Of a stretch of 64,000 nt of DNA, positions 1-8,985 are shown piece by piece (within the stretch, counting starts at the first letter, position 1; every line of letters starts with the position of its first letter). The DNA comes from Belliella kenyensis (lineage in GTDB: Bacteria; Bacteroidota; Bacteroidia; Cytophagales; Cyclobacteriaceae). A model generated the notes under the pieces. It saw nothing but the letters and a program-made list of their open reading frames with translations, ran no database searches and was not told the DNA's origin. The stretch spans positions 1 through 64,000 of the forward strand of contig NZ_JAKZGR010000005.1 of NCBI RefSeq assembly GCF_022549675.1. The letters run 5' to 3'. Position numbers and translations under genes: made by a program.

Positions 1-21
1 CAACCTTAAAATACAAAAAAG

Positions 22-64
22 AAAACCCCGAAAAAAGCTGGGAACAGCCAAATTCGGGGTTTTT
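22..64. terminator. Bidirectional rho-independent terminator
   Basis: An 11-bp inverted repeat (AAAACCCCGAA at 22-32, TTCGGGGTTTT at 54-64) encloses a smaller GCTG/CAGC hairpin. There is an A-run before it and a T-run after it, so it could work on either strand. The gene it serves to the left lies outside the window. Confidence 0.7.
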
Positions 65-126
65 GTGTTATGTTTTTGTTAATTATTTTACTGATTATCA
101 GTTAGTTAATAATTAAGCAAGAAGCC

Positions 127-233
127 CTATCTAACTTCCGATATAAAATGATATTGGATACTTATGGATATTGACCATTAACAACTTGTTGAGCCAATGG
201 GTTGAAGTTGCTGGCAAAAAAGCGTATAATCAG
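127..233. repeat. Dispersed 107-bp repeat, copy 1
   Basis: This segment recurs at 8768-8874 in the same orientation, also 107 bp. The two ends are nearly identical and the middle differs by scattered substitutions and small indels; identity is in the high eighties percent by eye. Both copies lie just beyond the 3' end and hairpin of a minus-strand gene. The conserved right end contains TTGAAG, a 17-bp spacer and TATAAT (202-230), which resembles a sigma-70 promoter on the plus strand. The minus strand of copy 1 has a short open frame but nothing recognisable. It could be an insertion-sequence remnant, a small mobile repeat or a small RNA locus. Confidence 0.75.
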
Positions 234-243
234 AAATTTGAAA

Positions 244-282
244 AACAAATCCCCTAGCAATTCATTGTTAGGGGATTTGTTT
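244..282 (-). terminator. Terminator of guaB
   Basis: A long stem pairs AACAAATCCCCTA (from 244) with TAGGGGATTTGTT (ending 282), extended across one mismatch by CAA/TTG. A-runs on the left give a U-tract on the minus-strand transcript. It sits about 80 bases beyond the guaB stop codon; T-runs on the right mean it may also act on the plus strand. Confidence 0.75.
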
Positions 283-364
283 TTCATTTTCTCTGATACT
301 CCGTGAATATTTTTTTTTGAAGAACTAAAATTCATCACTAGGATTGATCCAAAGACAATAAATT

Positions 365-1843
365 TTACATCTTTGCTGAATAGTTTGGTGCTTCTCGGGT
401 GATACTGATATCGTGTGGATGAGATTCTTTCACTCCGGCAGCAGTGATTTTTACAAATTTGCCATTTTGCTGTAGATCCTCTATGGTTTTGGTACCACAG
501 TAACCCATCCCAGCTTGTAATCCACCTACCAATTGATAAAGTACCTCAGATACCAATCCTTTGTAAGCTACTCTACCTACAATTCCTTCAGGTACTAGCT
601 TTTTGATATTATCTTCGGCATCTTGGAAGTACCTGTCTTTCGAACCTGACTCCATGGCTTCAAGGGAACCCATTCCTCTGTATGATTTAAATTTCCTTCC
701 TTCATAGATGATCATTTCTCCAGGAGCCTCTTCAGTACCTGCAAGAAGTGATCCGATCATGATAGAGCTGCCACCTGCTGCTATTGCCTTTACCAAGTCA
801 CCAGAATACCTGATACCTCCATCAGCAATCACTGGGACATTTCTACCCTTGAGAGCTTCTGAGCATTCATAGACAGCTGACAGCTGTGGTACTCCAACAC
901 CTGCAATAACTCTCGTGGTACAAATACTTCCTGGGCCAACGCCCACTTTTACCGCATCTGCACCTGCATCAGCTAAGGCTATAGCTGCCTCAGCAGTAGC
1001 TATATTCCCTACTATGACTTCCAAGTCTGGGAATGCTTCTTTGATTTTTGCGCAAGTTTCTATTACTCCTTTGGAATGTCCATGAGCAGTATCTATAGAA
1101 ACCACATCCACTCCAGCCTGCTTCAAGGCATCTACCCTTTCCACGATATCTGCTGTCACTCCAACTGCCGCACCTACTCTCAACCTTCCAAACTCGTCTT
1201 TGCATGCATTTGGCTTATCTTTACGCTTCAAGATATCTTTGTAGGTAATCAGCCCTGTGAGCTTATACTCATCATCCACGATTGGAAGTTTTTCTATTTT
1301 GAACTCTTGAAGAATTTCTTCAGCTTGCTCCAAAGAAATACCGGCCTTGGCAGTGATTAAGTTATCTTTGGTCATGATCTCTTTGATAGCACGACCATGA
1401 TCTTTGATAAATCTCAAATCTCTATTGGTAATGATTCCCTTCAATACGCGCTGATCATCCACTACAGGTATGCCACCGATATGATATTCACTCATGATAT
1501 TTTCAGCATCTCTTACTTTTGCCTCTATATCAAGGGTAATAGGATCGAGGATCATTCCTGATTGCGATCGCTTTACTTTTCTTACTTGGGCTGCTTGCTT
1601 ATCTATGGACATGTTTTTGTGAATAAAGCCCAATCCACCCTCCAAGGCGATGGCAATTGCAAGCTCTGCTTCTGTAACAGTATCCATAGCTGCTGATACC
1701 AAAGGTATGTTCAGTCGGATGTTTTTTGTAAGTTGGGTGGAAGTGTTGGTGTCGCGAGGCAGGACTTCAGAATATCCTGGGACTAGAAGCACATCATCAT
1801 AAGTGAGTGCTTCGAAGAGAAATTTATCGGAGTTTCGATTCAT
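365..1843 (-). CDS. guaB: Inosine-5'-monophosphate dehydrogenase
   Basis: GuaB oxidises IMP to XMP with NAD+, the committed step of guanine nucleotide synthesis in the cytoplasm. The 492-residue product has the usual family length and order: a barrel start with YDDVLLVP (15-22), two CBS domains at about 95-210, the dinucleotide region with DTAHGH (251-256), the active-site loop GPGSICTTR with catalytic Cys308, and the mobile flap around [17 protein letters not shown] near 395-410. All key residues are present. It is a single-gene unit with a TAnnTTTG promoter about 35 bases upstream and a strong hairpin downstream. The ATG start is supported by the promoter spacing. Confidence 0.97.
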   Translation of the reverse strand: MNRNSDKFLFEALTYDDVLLVPGYSEVLPRDTNTSTQLTKNIRLNIPLVSAAMDTVTEAELAIAIALEGGLGFIHKNMSIDKQAAQVRKVKRSQSGMILDPITLDIEAKVRDAENIMSEYHIGGIPVVDDQRVLKGIITNRDLRFIKDHGRAIKEIMTKDNLITAKAGISLEQAEEILQEFKIEKLPIVDDEYKLTGLITYKDILKRKDKPNACKDEFGRLRVGAAVGVTADIVERVDALKQAGVDVVSIDTAHGHSKGVIETCAKIKEAFPDLEVIVGNIATAEAAIALADAGADAVKVGVGPGSICTTRVIAGVGVPQLSAVYECSEALKGRNVPVIADGGIRYSGDLVKAIAAGGSSIMIGSLLAGTEEAPGEMIIYEGRKFKSYRGMGSLEAMESGSKDRYFQDAEDNIKKLVPEGIVGRVAYKGLVSEVLYQLVGGLQAGMGYCGTKTIEDLQQNGKFVKITAAGVKESHPHDISITREAPNYSAKM

Positions 1844-1877
1844 AGCAAATATTGGTTAGGTCACCCTATTTGCCCGT

Positions 1878-1885
1878 CAAAGTTA
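1878..1885 (-). promoter_or_regulatory. Candidate guaB promoter -7 element
   Basis: On the minus strand the sequence reads TAACTTTG, an exact match to the Bacteroidota -7 consensus TAnnTTTG, ending 34 bases before the guaB ATG. No convincing -33 TTG was found at the usual spacing, so this rests on the -7 element alone. Confidence 0.45.
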
Positions 1886-2107
1886 CAAACAATTCTCTTT
1901 GCTACTATAATAGATTGGAAAATAAATTTTAACACAAAGAAAATATAGAGATGAAAGCTTATCATTATTACAAATCGATGAAGATACCTCCGCTGCTATT
2001 TGGAATCTTACAGTATCATCTTGTAATTCTCTCATCGAGAAGGGGCCATCTGATACTGATGACTTCACTTCTTTATAGTGTCTACTCAAATACCCCACAT
2101 CATCAAT

Positions 2108-2854
2108 TTAATCAACAGGGTATCCCTTTGCAGCCCACCAGATACCTCCTAGTATATGCTTCATGAAATTATCATCAAGAAATGCCCAGTCAGTATGACC
2201 GAGGGCAGTATAAAACATCCTGCCACCATCATACTCATTGATCCAAGCGATAGGGTGAAAATCTCCCATTCCATTTCCTGTTTTGTAAGTGTTTTCATCT
2301 GCGGTGATCAGTACTTTTACATCTGCATTGAAATTCTTGAATGCATAGATTTCATCCGACCAAACCCATTTCTCTGGTAGGTGATAGGTGGCTGGGTGAT
2401 TTCGATCGACTACATTCAGCTTCAAAGTCTGCTGATGAGGGTGGTTGCGAAATTGTGCACCGATCAATTTGGTGTACCATTCCCATTCATACTCTGTGTC
2501 TGTAGCACTATGAATACCAACTATTCCTTTCCCTGATTGGACAAATTTCTCAATACTCTTTTTTTGATCTGAATTGAATATCGTACCTGTAGTACTCATC
2601 AAGATAATCACATCAAATCCAGCCAGATTTTTGTCTGTTATGAAATCTTCATCTTCTGTAGTGAATACATCAAAAACATTGTCTCTAGCCAGCTTCTTGA
2701 TAGCTACCACTCCATCTGGAATACTTTGGTGTCGAAAACCTTTGGTTTTGCTAAACACCAATGCCTTGAACTGATGCTGACCAAAACTGGTATTTGACAA
2801 AAGTAGTAAAGTAATTAAGGTCAAAAGGAAATAGCGGAATTTTGGATTTTTCAT
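2108..2854 (-). CDS. ThuA-like domain protein, exported
   Basis: The 248-residue product starts with a signal peptide (hydrophobic core at 9-21, cleavage near SFGQ) and then has a ThuA-like, glutamine-amidotransferase-fold domain. Typical features are ALVFSKTKGFRHQSIPDG near the mature start, a GIVGIHSATDTEYEW segment in the middle and the closing GRMFYTALGHTDWAF. ThuA was named for trehalose/maltose utilisation in rhizobia, and in Bacteroidota the domain is common in secreted carbohydrate-related proteins; its reaction is not established. It is the last gene of the minus-strand run holding a trehalase and an MFS permease, which fits a sugar-related job, but that is inference. A gap of about 100 bases separates it from the dipeptidase gene. 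Confidence 0.8.
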   Translation of the reverse strand: MKNPKFRYFLLTLITLLLLSNTSFGQHQFKALVFSKTKGFRHQSIPDGVVAIKKLARDNVFDVFTTEDEDFITDKNLAGFDVIILMSTTGTIFNSDQKKSIEKFVQSGKGIVGIHSATDTEYEWEWYTKLIGAQFRNHPHQQTLKLNVVDRNHPATYHLPEKWVWSDEIYAFKNFNADVKVLITADENTYKTGNGMGDFHPIAWINEYDGGRMFYTALGHTDWAFLDDNFMKHILGGIWWAAKGYPVD

Positions 2855-2954
2855 ATCAGGCTATCGATTCTATATTCTGTTTCTTTTGGGATTATGGATG
2901 ATATTTTTAACTCAGACAACTAAAGGCTGTAATCATGGATGTACGAAAGACAGC

Positions 2955-3731
2955 CTATTTGATCAAATCAAACTTTTCAGCAGCGGCTTTGCGTGAGAAA
3001 GCATTGAAGTGCCACCATTCAGAGCCAATACCAGTGAAGCCTCCTGCTGCCATTGCCTCCCTTAATATCTTTCTGTTGGCTATATGATCTTTGGTGATTT
3101 TGCCTTCTCGGAGCATTTGATCTTCACGATCTGGATATGCTGGATATCCAAAGTAATCATATTCAGTACCTAAATCCAAAGGTAAGCCAGTATTTTTGTC
3201 CGCCAATGTCAAGTCCACTGCAACAGCATAATTATGAAGGCCTCCTATTTTTGGATCAGCTACATACAGTGGTTTTATGCTGTCTGGCTTTTGCAAATTA
3301 TCCCATAGTATTTGTTGAACTGAGAGAGGACGCACGCCATCATAGATCAAAAAAGTAAGTTCTGAATATTTTGACTGTAGATGTGCATGTGCTTTATGAA
3401 GCATCTCTGCCACCACAGGTTGCAAATAACATCTTTCCAAATCACCGTAGACATCAATTCCAAAAAAATTATCAGTTGTCGAATATTTTAGATCCACAAA
3501 AACACCCTCAATTACCTTAGCGACATCCACCAATCCAGCCTCAATCAAACTTTGCTCCAAATCACCGATTTCTTCGACCTCTGCTAATGGTTGGTTCTCC
3601 TCACGGCTATCAAAATCAACATCCTCCAACTCAGAGTCAGAGTCAAACTTTTCGCTAGAAACTTTGTTTGAACAACCCCAATGGATGATCAAGACAATTG
3701 TGATGAGTTTTACAAAATTCTTACCTATCAT
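2955..3731 (-). CDS. D-alanyl-D-alanine dipeptidase (VanX/DdpX family), lipoprotein
   Basis: This is a zinc peptidase of family M15D, which cleaves D-Ala-D-Ala. The 258-residue product has a lipoprotein signal with cysteine at residue 20 and an acidic linker (about 25-60). The catalytic domain carries the substrate-binding Arg134 (YDGVRP), the zinc ligands His166 and Asp173 in GGLHNYAVAVDLTL, and Glu238/His241 in SEWWHF. All catalytic residues are visible. In organisms without glycopeptide-resistance operons, such enzymes are thought to salvage D-Ala-D-Ala from peptidoglycan, and no vanH/vanA partner is present here. Its ATG overlaps the SDR stop by four bases (ATGA), so the two are translationally coupled. 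Confidence 0.9.
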   Translation of the reverse strand: MIGKNFVKLITIVLIIHWGCSNKVSSEKFDSDSELEDVDFDSREENQPLAEVEEIGDLEQSLIEAGLVDVAKVIEGVFVDLKYSTTDNFFGIDVYGDLERCYLQPVVAEMLHKAHAHLQSKYSELTFLIYDGVRPLSVQQILWDNLQKPDSIKPLYVADPKIGGLHNYAVAVDLTLADKNTGLPLDLGTEYDYFGYPAYPDREDQMLREGKITKDHIANRKILREAMAAGGFTGIGSEWWHFNAFSRKAAAEKFDLIK

Positions 3732-4501
3732 ATGTTGTTCTTTTTGACCAAAGTAGCAGAAGCTTGTGCAGTAGGAAGTATCACGATGTCTGCAAGTACT
3801 ACGTGCTCAGGTCTACTCACAGCAAAAGCTATTGTATCAGCGATGTCTGAAGCCAAAAGAGGTTCATAACCCTGATATACTGCATTGGAACGATGCTCAT
3901 CCCCTTTGAACCTTACCAAGGAAAATTCTGTGGCAACTAATCCTGGATGAATACCAACTACCCTGATACCGTGCTGATTCAAATCCATTCTCATTCCTTG
4001 CGTGATTGCATCGACGGCATGTTTTGATCCACAATATACATTTCCATTTGGATAGACTTCTTTGGCAGCGATAGACCCTATGTTTACAATCATCCCACTG
4101 TTCCTTGCCACCATACTTGGAATGACTTCATGAGACACGTAGAGCAGTCCTTTCACGTTGATATCTATCATCGCCTCCCAATCTGACAGGGATCCATTTT
4201 GAATTGGGTCTAAACCGTGGGCATTTCCAGCATTATTGACCAATACATCAATTTGATTCCATTCTTCTGGCAAAGAGGAAAGCTGTCTTTTGACTTCATC
4301 CTTGTCTTTCACATCAAAACAGAGGCTCTTAAACCTAACGATTTGGGAAAGTTCTTCACCTAAGGATTCTAGTAGTTCAGATCTCCTTCCTGTAGCAATG
4401 ATATCATAGCCTATATTGGCCAATGCTATTGCTGTTGCTCTACCTATTCCAGAAGTAGCTCCAGTGATAAGAGCAATCTTTCTTTGAGTTCCTACTTGCA
4501 T
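3728..4501 (-). CDS. Short-chain dehydrogenase/reductase (SDR), classical family
   Basis: A 257-residue NAD(P)-dependent oxidoreductase of the classical SDR type, similar in layout to YdfG-like 3-hydroxy-acid/serine dehydrogenases. Visible motifs are the cofactor loop TGATSGIG (13-20), an Arg-Arg after the second strand (39-40) that usually favours NADPH, NNAG (89-92), catalytic Ser143, and Tyr156/Lys160 in YCGSK. There is no signal peptide, so it is cytoplasmic. The substrate cannot be read from the sequence; YdfG-like activity is a guess from overall pattern. It lies 42 bases after the metallophosphoesterase gene and overlaps the dipeptidase start. Confidence 0.88.
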   Translation of the reverse strand: MQVGTQRKIALITGATSGIGRATAIALANIGYDIIATGRRSELLESLGEELSQIVRFKSLCFDVKDKDEVKRQLSSLPEEWNQIDVLVNNAGNAHGLDPIQNGSLSDWEAMIDINVKGLLYVSHEVIPSMVARNSGMIVNIGSIAAKEVYPNGNVYCGSKHAVDAITQGMRMDLNQHGIRVVGIHPGLVATEFSLVRFKGDEHRSNAVYQGYEPLLASDIADTIAFAVSRPEHVVLADIVILPTAQASATLVKKNNI

Positions 4502-4543
4502 TCAATTTGGGTAATTAAATTTCGAATGGATCAATTGGTTCTA

Positions 4544-5785
4544 TTAATTATTCTTATCTACCAACGGGCTTTCAGGATAGCTATCAATGATGTTACCATC
4601 AGAATCTACGGATATCAAACTAAATTGCTTTCCTTCAATTGTTAATAAGCTAAAGGCATTTATAGAAGCAGCTTCTTTTAGATACCACGTGGTAGACACA
4701 TCGTGTATCTCTCTTGGTCCTACTCCCCAAGAACCATCTCCGACATAGACTATACCCGATTGATCCTTTTTCCCATCTCTGATTGGAAATGTTCTCTTAT
4801 ATGCATGGTCATGATTTTCAAAGGCAATTCTAACATCGAATTTTTCAAAAATAGGAATCCAATTTTCTCTCACGAGTGTTTGTGTTTTACCATCAAATTC
4901 TCTAACAGAAGGAAACGCAGGCACATGATAAACTGGAATGGTATGCAAAAAGTCTTTTTTGGATTGCAATGTTTCTTCTAACCATGATGTCTGCTCTCCC
5001 AATATGGGATTAGAATGGTCTGTGTCCAAAATAATCAAACTCAAATAACCACCAAAATCCAGTGTATTGTAACCTGGCTGACCAGGAAAAGGAAACAAGG
5101 CATAGAAATATGGCGAAATATTTCTCCTAAACTCGTCCGTCTGTTCGTATCCATCATGTTTATGAATACTACCTCCTACTACTTCATGATTACCTATAGC
5201 GACTAAACATGGTAAGATCCTATTATCCTCAGTCACCAAAGTGTTCTTATAGCTATCAAAAAAATCATAAATCCTGTCAATATTTTCTGCAAGACCATTT
5301 TCATAAGCCATATCACCTCCTATGATGATAAAGTCAGGGTCATACGAGGCGACTACAGTATTTGTTTTTTCCAACCACTCCTTTTTGTGCATAGCATCTC
5401 CACCTATTGCAATCTTTATTGGCTTTTCATCGATATTTTCCGGCATAGTTCTAAAGTAATATACCTGATTAGACCCAGGGAACTTTATCTCGTATGCTGT
5501 ATCTGACCTAAGCATTTGAAGACTTACCCTATGTATGCGACGATCAGAAAAGGGATAAGGAAGTACATCACTTTCCATAGATGCCCAATTTGAAGTGCCT
5601 TTTCTCCTGATCTCCAAAGAGGCCGAGTTGGAATCGTCACTATGCCAATCTACAACCATCGTGCTCGTCGGATCATCTACCCAAGTTAAGTAAATACCAT
5701 AAGGTTCGTTTTGAGCATAGCTTTGAAGTGCAATAAAAAGACTTAAGATTAAGGATAAAATGGGGGTAGTTAGTTTGAATTTCAT
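4544..5785 (-). CDS. Secreted metallophosphoesterase, purple acid phosphatase-like
   Basis: The 413-residue product has a signal peptide (hydrophobic 8-20, ending AQN), an N-terminal fibronectin-like purple acid phosphatase domain (about 25-115, with PTSTMVVDWHSDD) and a calcineurin-like metallophosphoesterase domain. Metal-binding motifs appear in order: GGDAMHKKEW, GGDMAYENG, GNHEVVGG and NHDHAYKRTFP. This suggests phosphate release from organic phosphoesters in the periplasm or outside the cell; the substrate is unknown. It starts one base after the trehalase stop, so it belongs to the same transcription unit. Whether the phosphatase works on a sugar phosphate is speculation. Confidence 0.88.
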   Translation of the reverse strand: MKFKLTTPILSLILSLFIALQSYAQNEPYGIYLTWVDDPTSTMVVDWHSDDSNSASLEIRRKGTSNWASMESDVLPYPFSDRRIHRVSLQMLRSDTAYEIKFPGSNQVYYFRTMPENIDEKPIKIAIGGDAMHKKEWLEKTNTVVASYDPDFIIIGGDMAYENGLAENIDRIYDFFDSYKNTLVTEDNRILPCLVAIGNHEVVGGSIHKHDGYEQTDEFRRNISPYFYALFPFPGQPGYNTLDFGGYLSLIILDTDHSNPILGEQTSWLEETLQSKKDFLHTIPVYHVPAFPSVREFDGKTQTLVRENWIPIFEKFDVRIAFENHDHAYKRTFPIRDGKKDQSGIVYVGDGSWGVGPREIHDVSTTWYLKEAASINAFSLLTIEGKQFSLISVDSDGNIIDSYPESPLVDKNN

Positions 5786-5786
5786 A

Positions 5787-7319
5787 TTATTTCAATTTAT
5801 TCTGATTTCTCAACCAAGCTTTCATTGCCAAATATACGCCATTAGTCCATCCAAACCCATCTTGTACAGGATATTCTCCACCTCCAGCCTCAGTTTCTAG
5901 ATCTTCTACATTGTACTTCTCAAGCATTTTTCCTGTTTTCTCAAATACTTCCTCATTCAGTCTAGTCCATCTCTCGGCCAAGGTCTTCGCCAAGTCCAAC
6001 CTTCCGTAATTTATCATAGCTTCGAACCCAATCCACTGGAGAGGAGCCCATCCATTTGGAGCATCCCACTGCTGACCAGAATGCACCAATGTAGTGACTA
6101 GTCCCCCTGGTTTTAAAAAATTTTGCTCAACAAACTTCAATACCCTTTCCCCCTGAGTCTGTGTAGCTGTTTTGTCCCATAGCGGATACAACATGGCTAA
6201 AGTTGGTCTATCATTTTTTTCTTTGAACTTGATATGGTAATCTAAAAAAATCCCTCTTTCTTCATCCCAACAATACCGATCTATCCCTTCAATTCTATTT
6301 TTCCTGAAATTCTTCATCCTATTGACGACAAACGAATCTTCGCCTATGCGTTCCATAGATTCTATGATGATGCGTTCTGTCTCACCAATGAGCACATTTA
6401 AATCTACAGGTATCAATGCGATAGTCTGGATTGTTTTCAATTGATCAGGCTCATAAAGCCATCTTGAGCTGAAATCCCAACCAGACTCACAAGCCGCTCG
6501 GATATTTCTGAAGATTTTTTCTGGATACCTCCTGCTTTTTTCAGATACTTCAACATCCTCTATATAAGCCTCTGCTCGCGGCTCATTCTCATCATCCCAA
6601 TAGCGATTGAGTGCTGTATCATCATCCATTCTTACTACCCTGTTGTAATACTTTCCTGGAAGTGGAATCTCTTCTTCCCCTTCTATCCAGAATAAGTATT
6701 CTACCCAAATCTCTGTCAAATACTTTTCATATACTTTGTCATCGGATTTGGCTTCTGCTAGTAGTTCGACCATTTTGGCAAAGAATGGAGGCTGAGACCT
6801 AGATATAAAATAAGTCCTATTCCCGTTTGGAATATGACCAAGCGTTCTGATCAAATAAGCAAAATTCTCAACCATGGATTCTATCAAATCTATCCTCCCT
6901 GATTCCTTTAATCCAAGCATAGTAAAATAACTGTCCCAGTAGTAAACTTCTCTAAACCTCCCTCCAGGCACCACGTAAGGATTCGGTAATGGAATGAGGC
7001 TTGAGCCTTCCACTTCCTCATCTGGCGCTCTAGTAAGTAAATCCCAGCGCTGATGAAGTCTTTCTTCTAGACTTAGCCCTTCCTCATGAGACATATCTGG
7101 TTCAACATCTTCTTCTGGTACGATGAAATTTTGACTCAGAAACCCCTTCAGATTCAGTCTCCCTGATTTTACCGCTCGATAAAAATCACTCAAAATATCA
7201 TCGGGATTCCTTTTGGGGATAGCGTCCACGAATGTCTTAGAGTCAGCGTATAGGCCACTACCTTGAACCAACTCAAATAACCCTGGATATACAAATTCAG
7301 GCTGCCTGAAATATTTCAT
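5787..7319 (-). CDS. treF: Cytoplasmic trehalase, GH37
   Basis: Hydrolyses trehalose to two glucose molecules. The 510-residue protein contains both trehalase signatures: PGGRFREVYYWDSYF (118-132) and QWDAPNGWAPLQW near 420, plus the glycine-rich stretch before FGWTNGVYL near the C-terminus. No signal peptide is present, so the cytoplasmic form (TreF-like) is more likely than the periplasmic one, and its substrate must be imported or made inside. The directly upstream MFS permease overlaps it by four bases and is the obvious candidate importer. Length is near that of TreF-type enzymes. Family assignment is firm; the symbol treF is chosen from the lack of a signal. Confidence 0.93.
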   Translation of the reverse strand: MKYFRQPEFVYPGLFELVQGSGLYADSKTFVDAIPKRNPDDILSDFYRAVKSGRLNLKGFLSQNFIVPEEDVEPDMSHEEGLSLEERLHQRWDLLTRAPDEEVEGSSLIPLPNPYVVPGGRFREVYYWDSYFTMLGLKESGRIDLIESMVENFAYLIRTLGHIPNGNRTYFISRSQPPFFAKMVELLAEAKSDDKVYEKYLTEIWVEYLFWIEGEEEIPLPGKYYNRVVRMDDDTALNRYWDDENEPRAEAYIEDVEVSEKSRRYPEKIFRNIRAACESGWDFSSRWLYEPDQLKTIQTIALIPVDLNVLIGETERIIIESMERIGEDSFVVNRMKNFRKNRIEGIDRYCWDEERGIFLDYHIKFKEKNDRPTLAMLYPLWDKTATQTQGERVLKFVEQNFLKPGGLVTTLVHSGQQWDAPNGWAPLQWIGFEAMINYGRLDLAKTLAERWTRLNEEVFEKTGKMLEKYNVEDLETEAGGGEYPVQDGFGWTNGVYLAMKAWLRNQNKLK

Positions 7320-8554
7320 ATCATTTGTTTCTTTACTTGTCTATTCAATAATATCAATATCAAACATAAGGCGAATATTGGAATCAATGAAAAATAAAAG
7401 GCATTCACTCCTCCATAAGCTTCAAAAATATGTCCTGTTACCATAGATCCTGTAGTCCCTCCTAATGCAGAAAATACTACAATCAGTCCAGACATGGAGC
7501 TCTGCAAATATTTGGGTAAGGAGCTCAACACTACAGAATTGATAGTAGGGTAAATGGGTGCTAAAAAAACACCAAGCAAAGGGAATAAGTACACTACAAA
7601 TGGAGCATCAAACCAGGTGATATTTTGAGAAAATGCTTGCTCACTAGCAGTAAGTGGTAAAGTCAACAATACACAAACCCCTACCAAAACTGTACACAAA
7701 AGTGTAAATGTCAGCCAATGCACCTTCTTTAGAATCACTCCTGCCAGTAATCTACCAATAGCTAAAGCACCTGCTAAGACTGCACCTGCTTGTATTCCCA
7801 TGCTAGCGGGTACTTTGAGTACTTCCTGATAGAATGTGGGAGTCCAAGTCATGAAGCTCTGCTCTATCAATACAAACAGAAAGGCTGAAATAGCAAATAC
7901 TATCACCAAAGGTTTGATGACCAACTTAAGCATTTCTAGAAAATCATCCTTAGAACTCTTCGAAAAACTCTGGGAGGCTGTCTCATCAATTTCTGCAAGG
8001 ATAAGTAAAATAGCTGCTGCTATTGCTAGTGCTCCTAAGAACCAGTAGATATTCAACCAGTTCATGGATGTAGGATCTAGATCATTCACAAACAAACTAA
8101 AAAAAACATTTCCCAACAATACCCCGACCATAAAGAACCCTTCGATAGTGCTCATTAGACTACTATGTGACTTAGTTGAGTCAGTCACCAAACCTATAGT
8201 TGCAAAGACAGATACTTTTATCACTGCAAATGAAACCCCCACTCCTGCAAACAATAGCTTGAAGTACCAAAAATCATCCGCTAATAAAGGGATCATCCAG
8301 CACAATGCCGCTACGATGGCTAAAGCGAATAGCATTCCTTTCTTAATTCCTAGCTTTGGGAGAAAAGAAGCAACCAAAAAAGAGAAAATTGCAATTGGAA
8401 GATCTTTGAAGCCTTCCAAGATGGATGCTTCTGCCTTGCTCACATCAAATGTCCTCTGAACTTGAAGGATCACTGCTCCCACAGAATTCAATAATACAGC
8501 AAACACCATGTAATTGAATACCAAAGAAAGCTTAATCAGTATTTTTGAATTCAT
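7316..8554 (-). CDS. MFS transporter, probable sugar permease
   Basis: A 412-residue polytopic membrane protein with about 12 hydrophobic segments in two halves and a central polar loop (near 195-210, DETASQSFSKSSKDDF), the standard MFS layout. The first gene of the minus-strand run, it overlaps trehalase by ATGA. That pairing suggests it imports trehalose or a related disaccharide, but no substrate motif is visible and a generic MFS_1 label is the safe one. The upstream gap of about 430 bases holds a dispersed repeat and no clear promoter of the TAnnTTTG type. Confidence 0.88.
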   Translation of the reverse strand: MNSKILIKLSLVFNYMVFAVLLNSVGAVILQVQRTFDVSKAEASILEGFKDLPIAIFSFLVASFLPKLGIKKGMLFALAIVAALCWMIPLLADDFWYFKLLFAGVGVSFAVIKVSVFATIGLVTDSTKSHSSLMSTIEGFFMVGVLLGNVFFSLFVNDLDPTSMNWLNIYWFLGALAIAAAILLILAEIDETASQSFSKSSKDDFLEMLKLVIKPLVIVFAISAFLFVLIEQSFMTWTPTFYQEVLKVPASMGIQAGAVLAGALAIGRLLAGVILKKVHWLTFTLLCTVLVGVCVLLTLPLTASEQAFSQNITWFDAPFVVYLFPLLGVFLAPIYPTINSVVLSSLPKYLQSSMSGLIVVFSALGGTTGSMVTGHIFEAYGGVNAFYFSLIPIFALCLILILLNRQVKKQMI

Positions 8555-8767
8555 CGATAAAAGTTAAAAGATTATTTAAAATCAATTTGGTAAAAAAAAT
8601 GCGATTTTGAAAATATTGTAATCGATCTTTAGCTGAGATAAAGACAAAATGTCACAATGAACTCTTGTAAACTTTAAGGTTTAGCAAAATAAAAATACTT
8701 TGAACCAATCTCATATACGATTTTATGGATATACGGAACTTTGCCAATAACATTACAAAATTACGAT

Positions 8768-8874
8768 CTATCTAACTTCCGATATAAATTTGATATTGGA
8801 TACTTATGGATATTGACCATTAAGAACCGATTGAGCATTGAATTGAAGTTGCTGGCAAAAAAGCGTATAATCAG
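8768..8874. repeat. Dispersed 107-bp repeat, copy 2
   Basis: Same orientation as the copy at 127-233. The first 18 or so bases and the last 32 are conserved, including TTGAAG, a 17-bp spacer and TATAAT (8843-8871). It lies in the 430-base gap between sulP and the MFS gene, which otherwise holds only a short hairpin at 8880-8901. On the minus strand this copy has an open frame of about 37 codons that copy 1 breaks, so conserved coding is not supported. Confidence 0.75.
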
Positions 8875-8879
8875 TACGA

Positions 8880-8901
8880 TTTAGTCTTTAAACAGACTAA
8901 A
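8880..8901 (-). terminator. Hairpin beyond sulP, possible terminator
   Basis: A perfect 8-bp stem (TTTAGTCT at 8880-8887 and AGACTAAA at 8894-8901) with a 6-base loop, about 85 bases past the sulP stop and five bases from the end of the dispersed repeat. It lacks a good U-tract on either strand, so terminator function is uncertain. Confidence 0.35.
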
Positions 8902-8985
8902 AGATGAAAAATGAATTTAATAAACTATTTAACTCCTTTTGCACCTATGCTAATCTAATGCTCTATTTTAACTAAAAGTGATATC

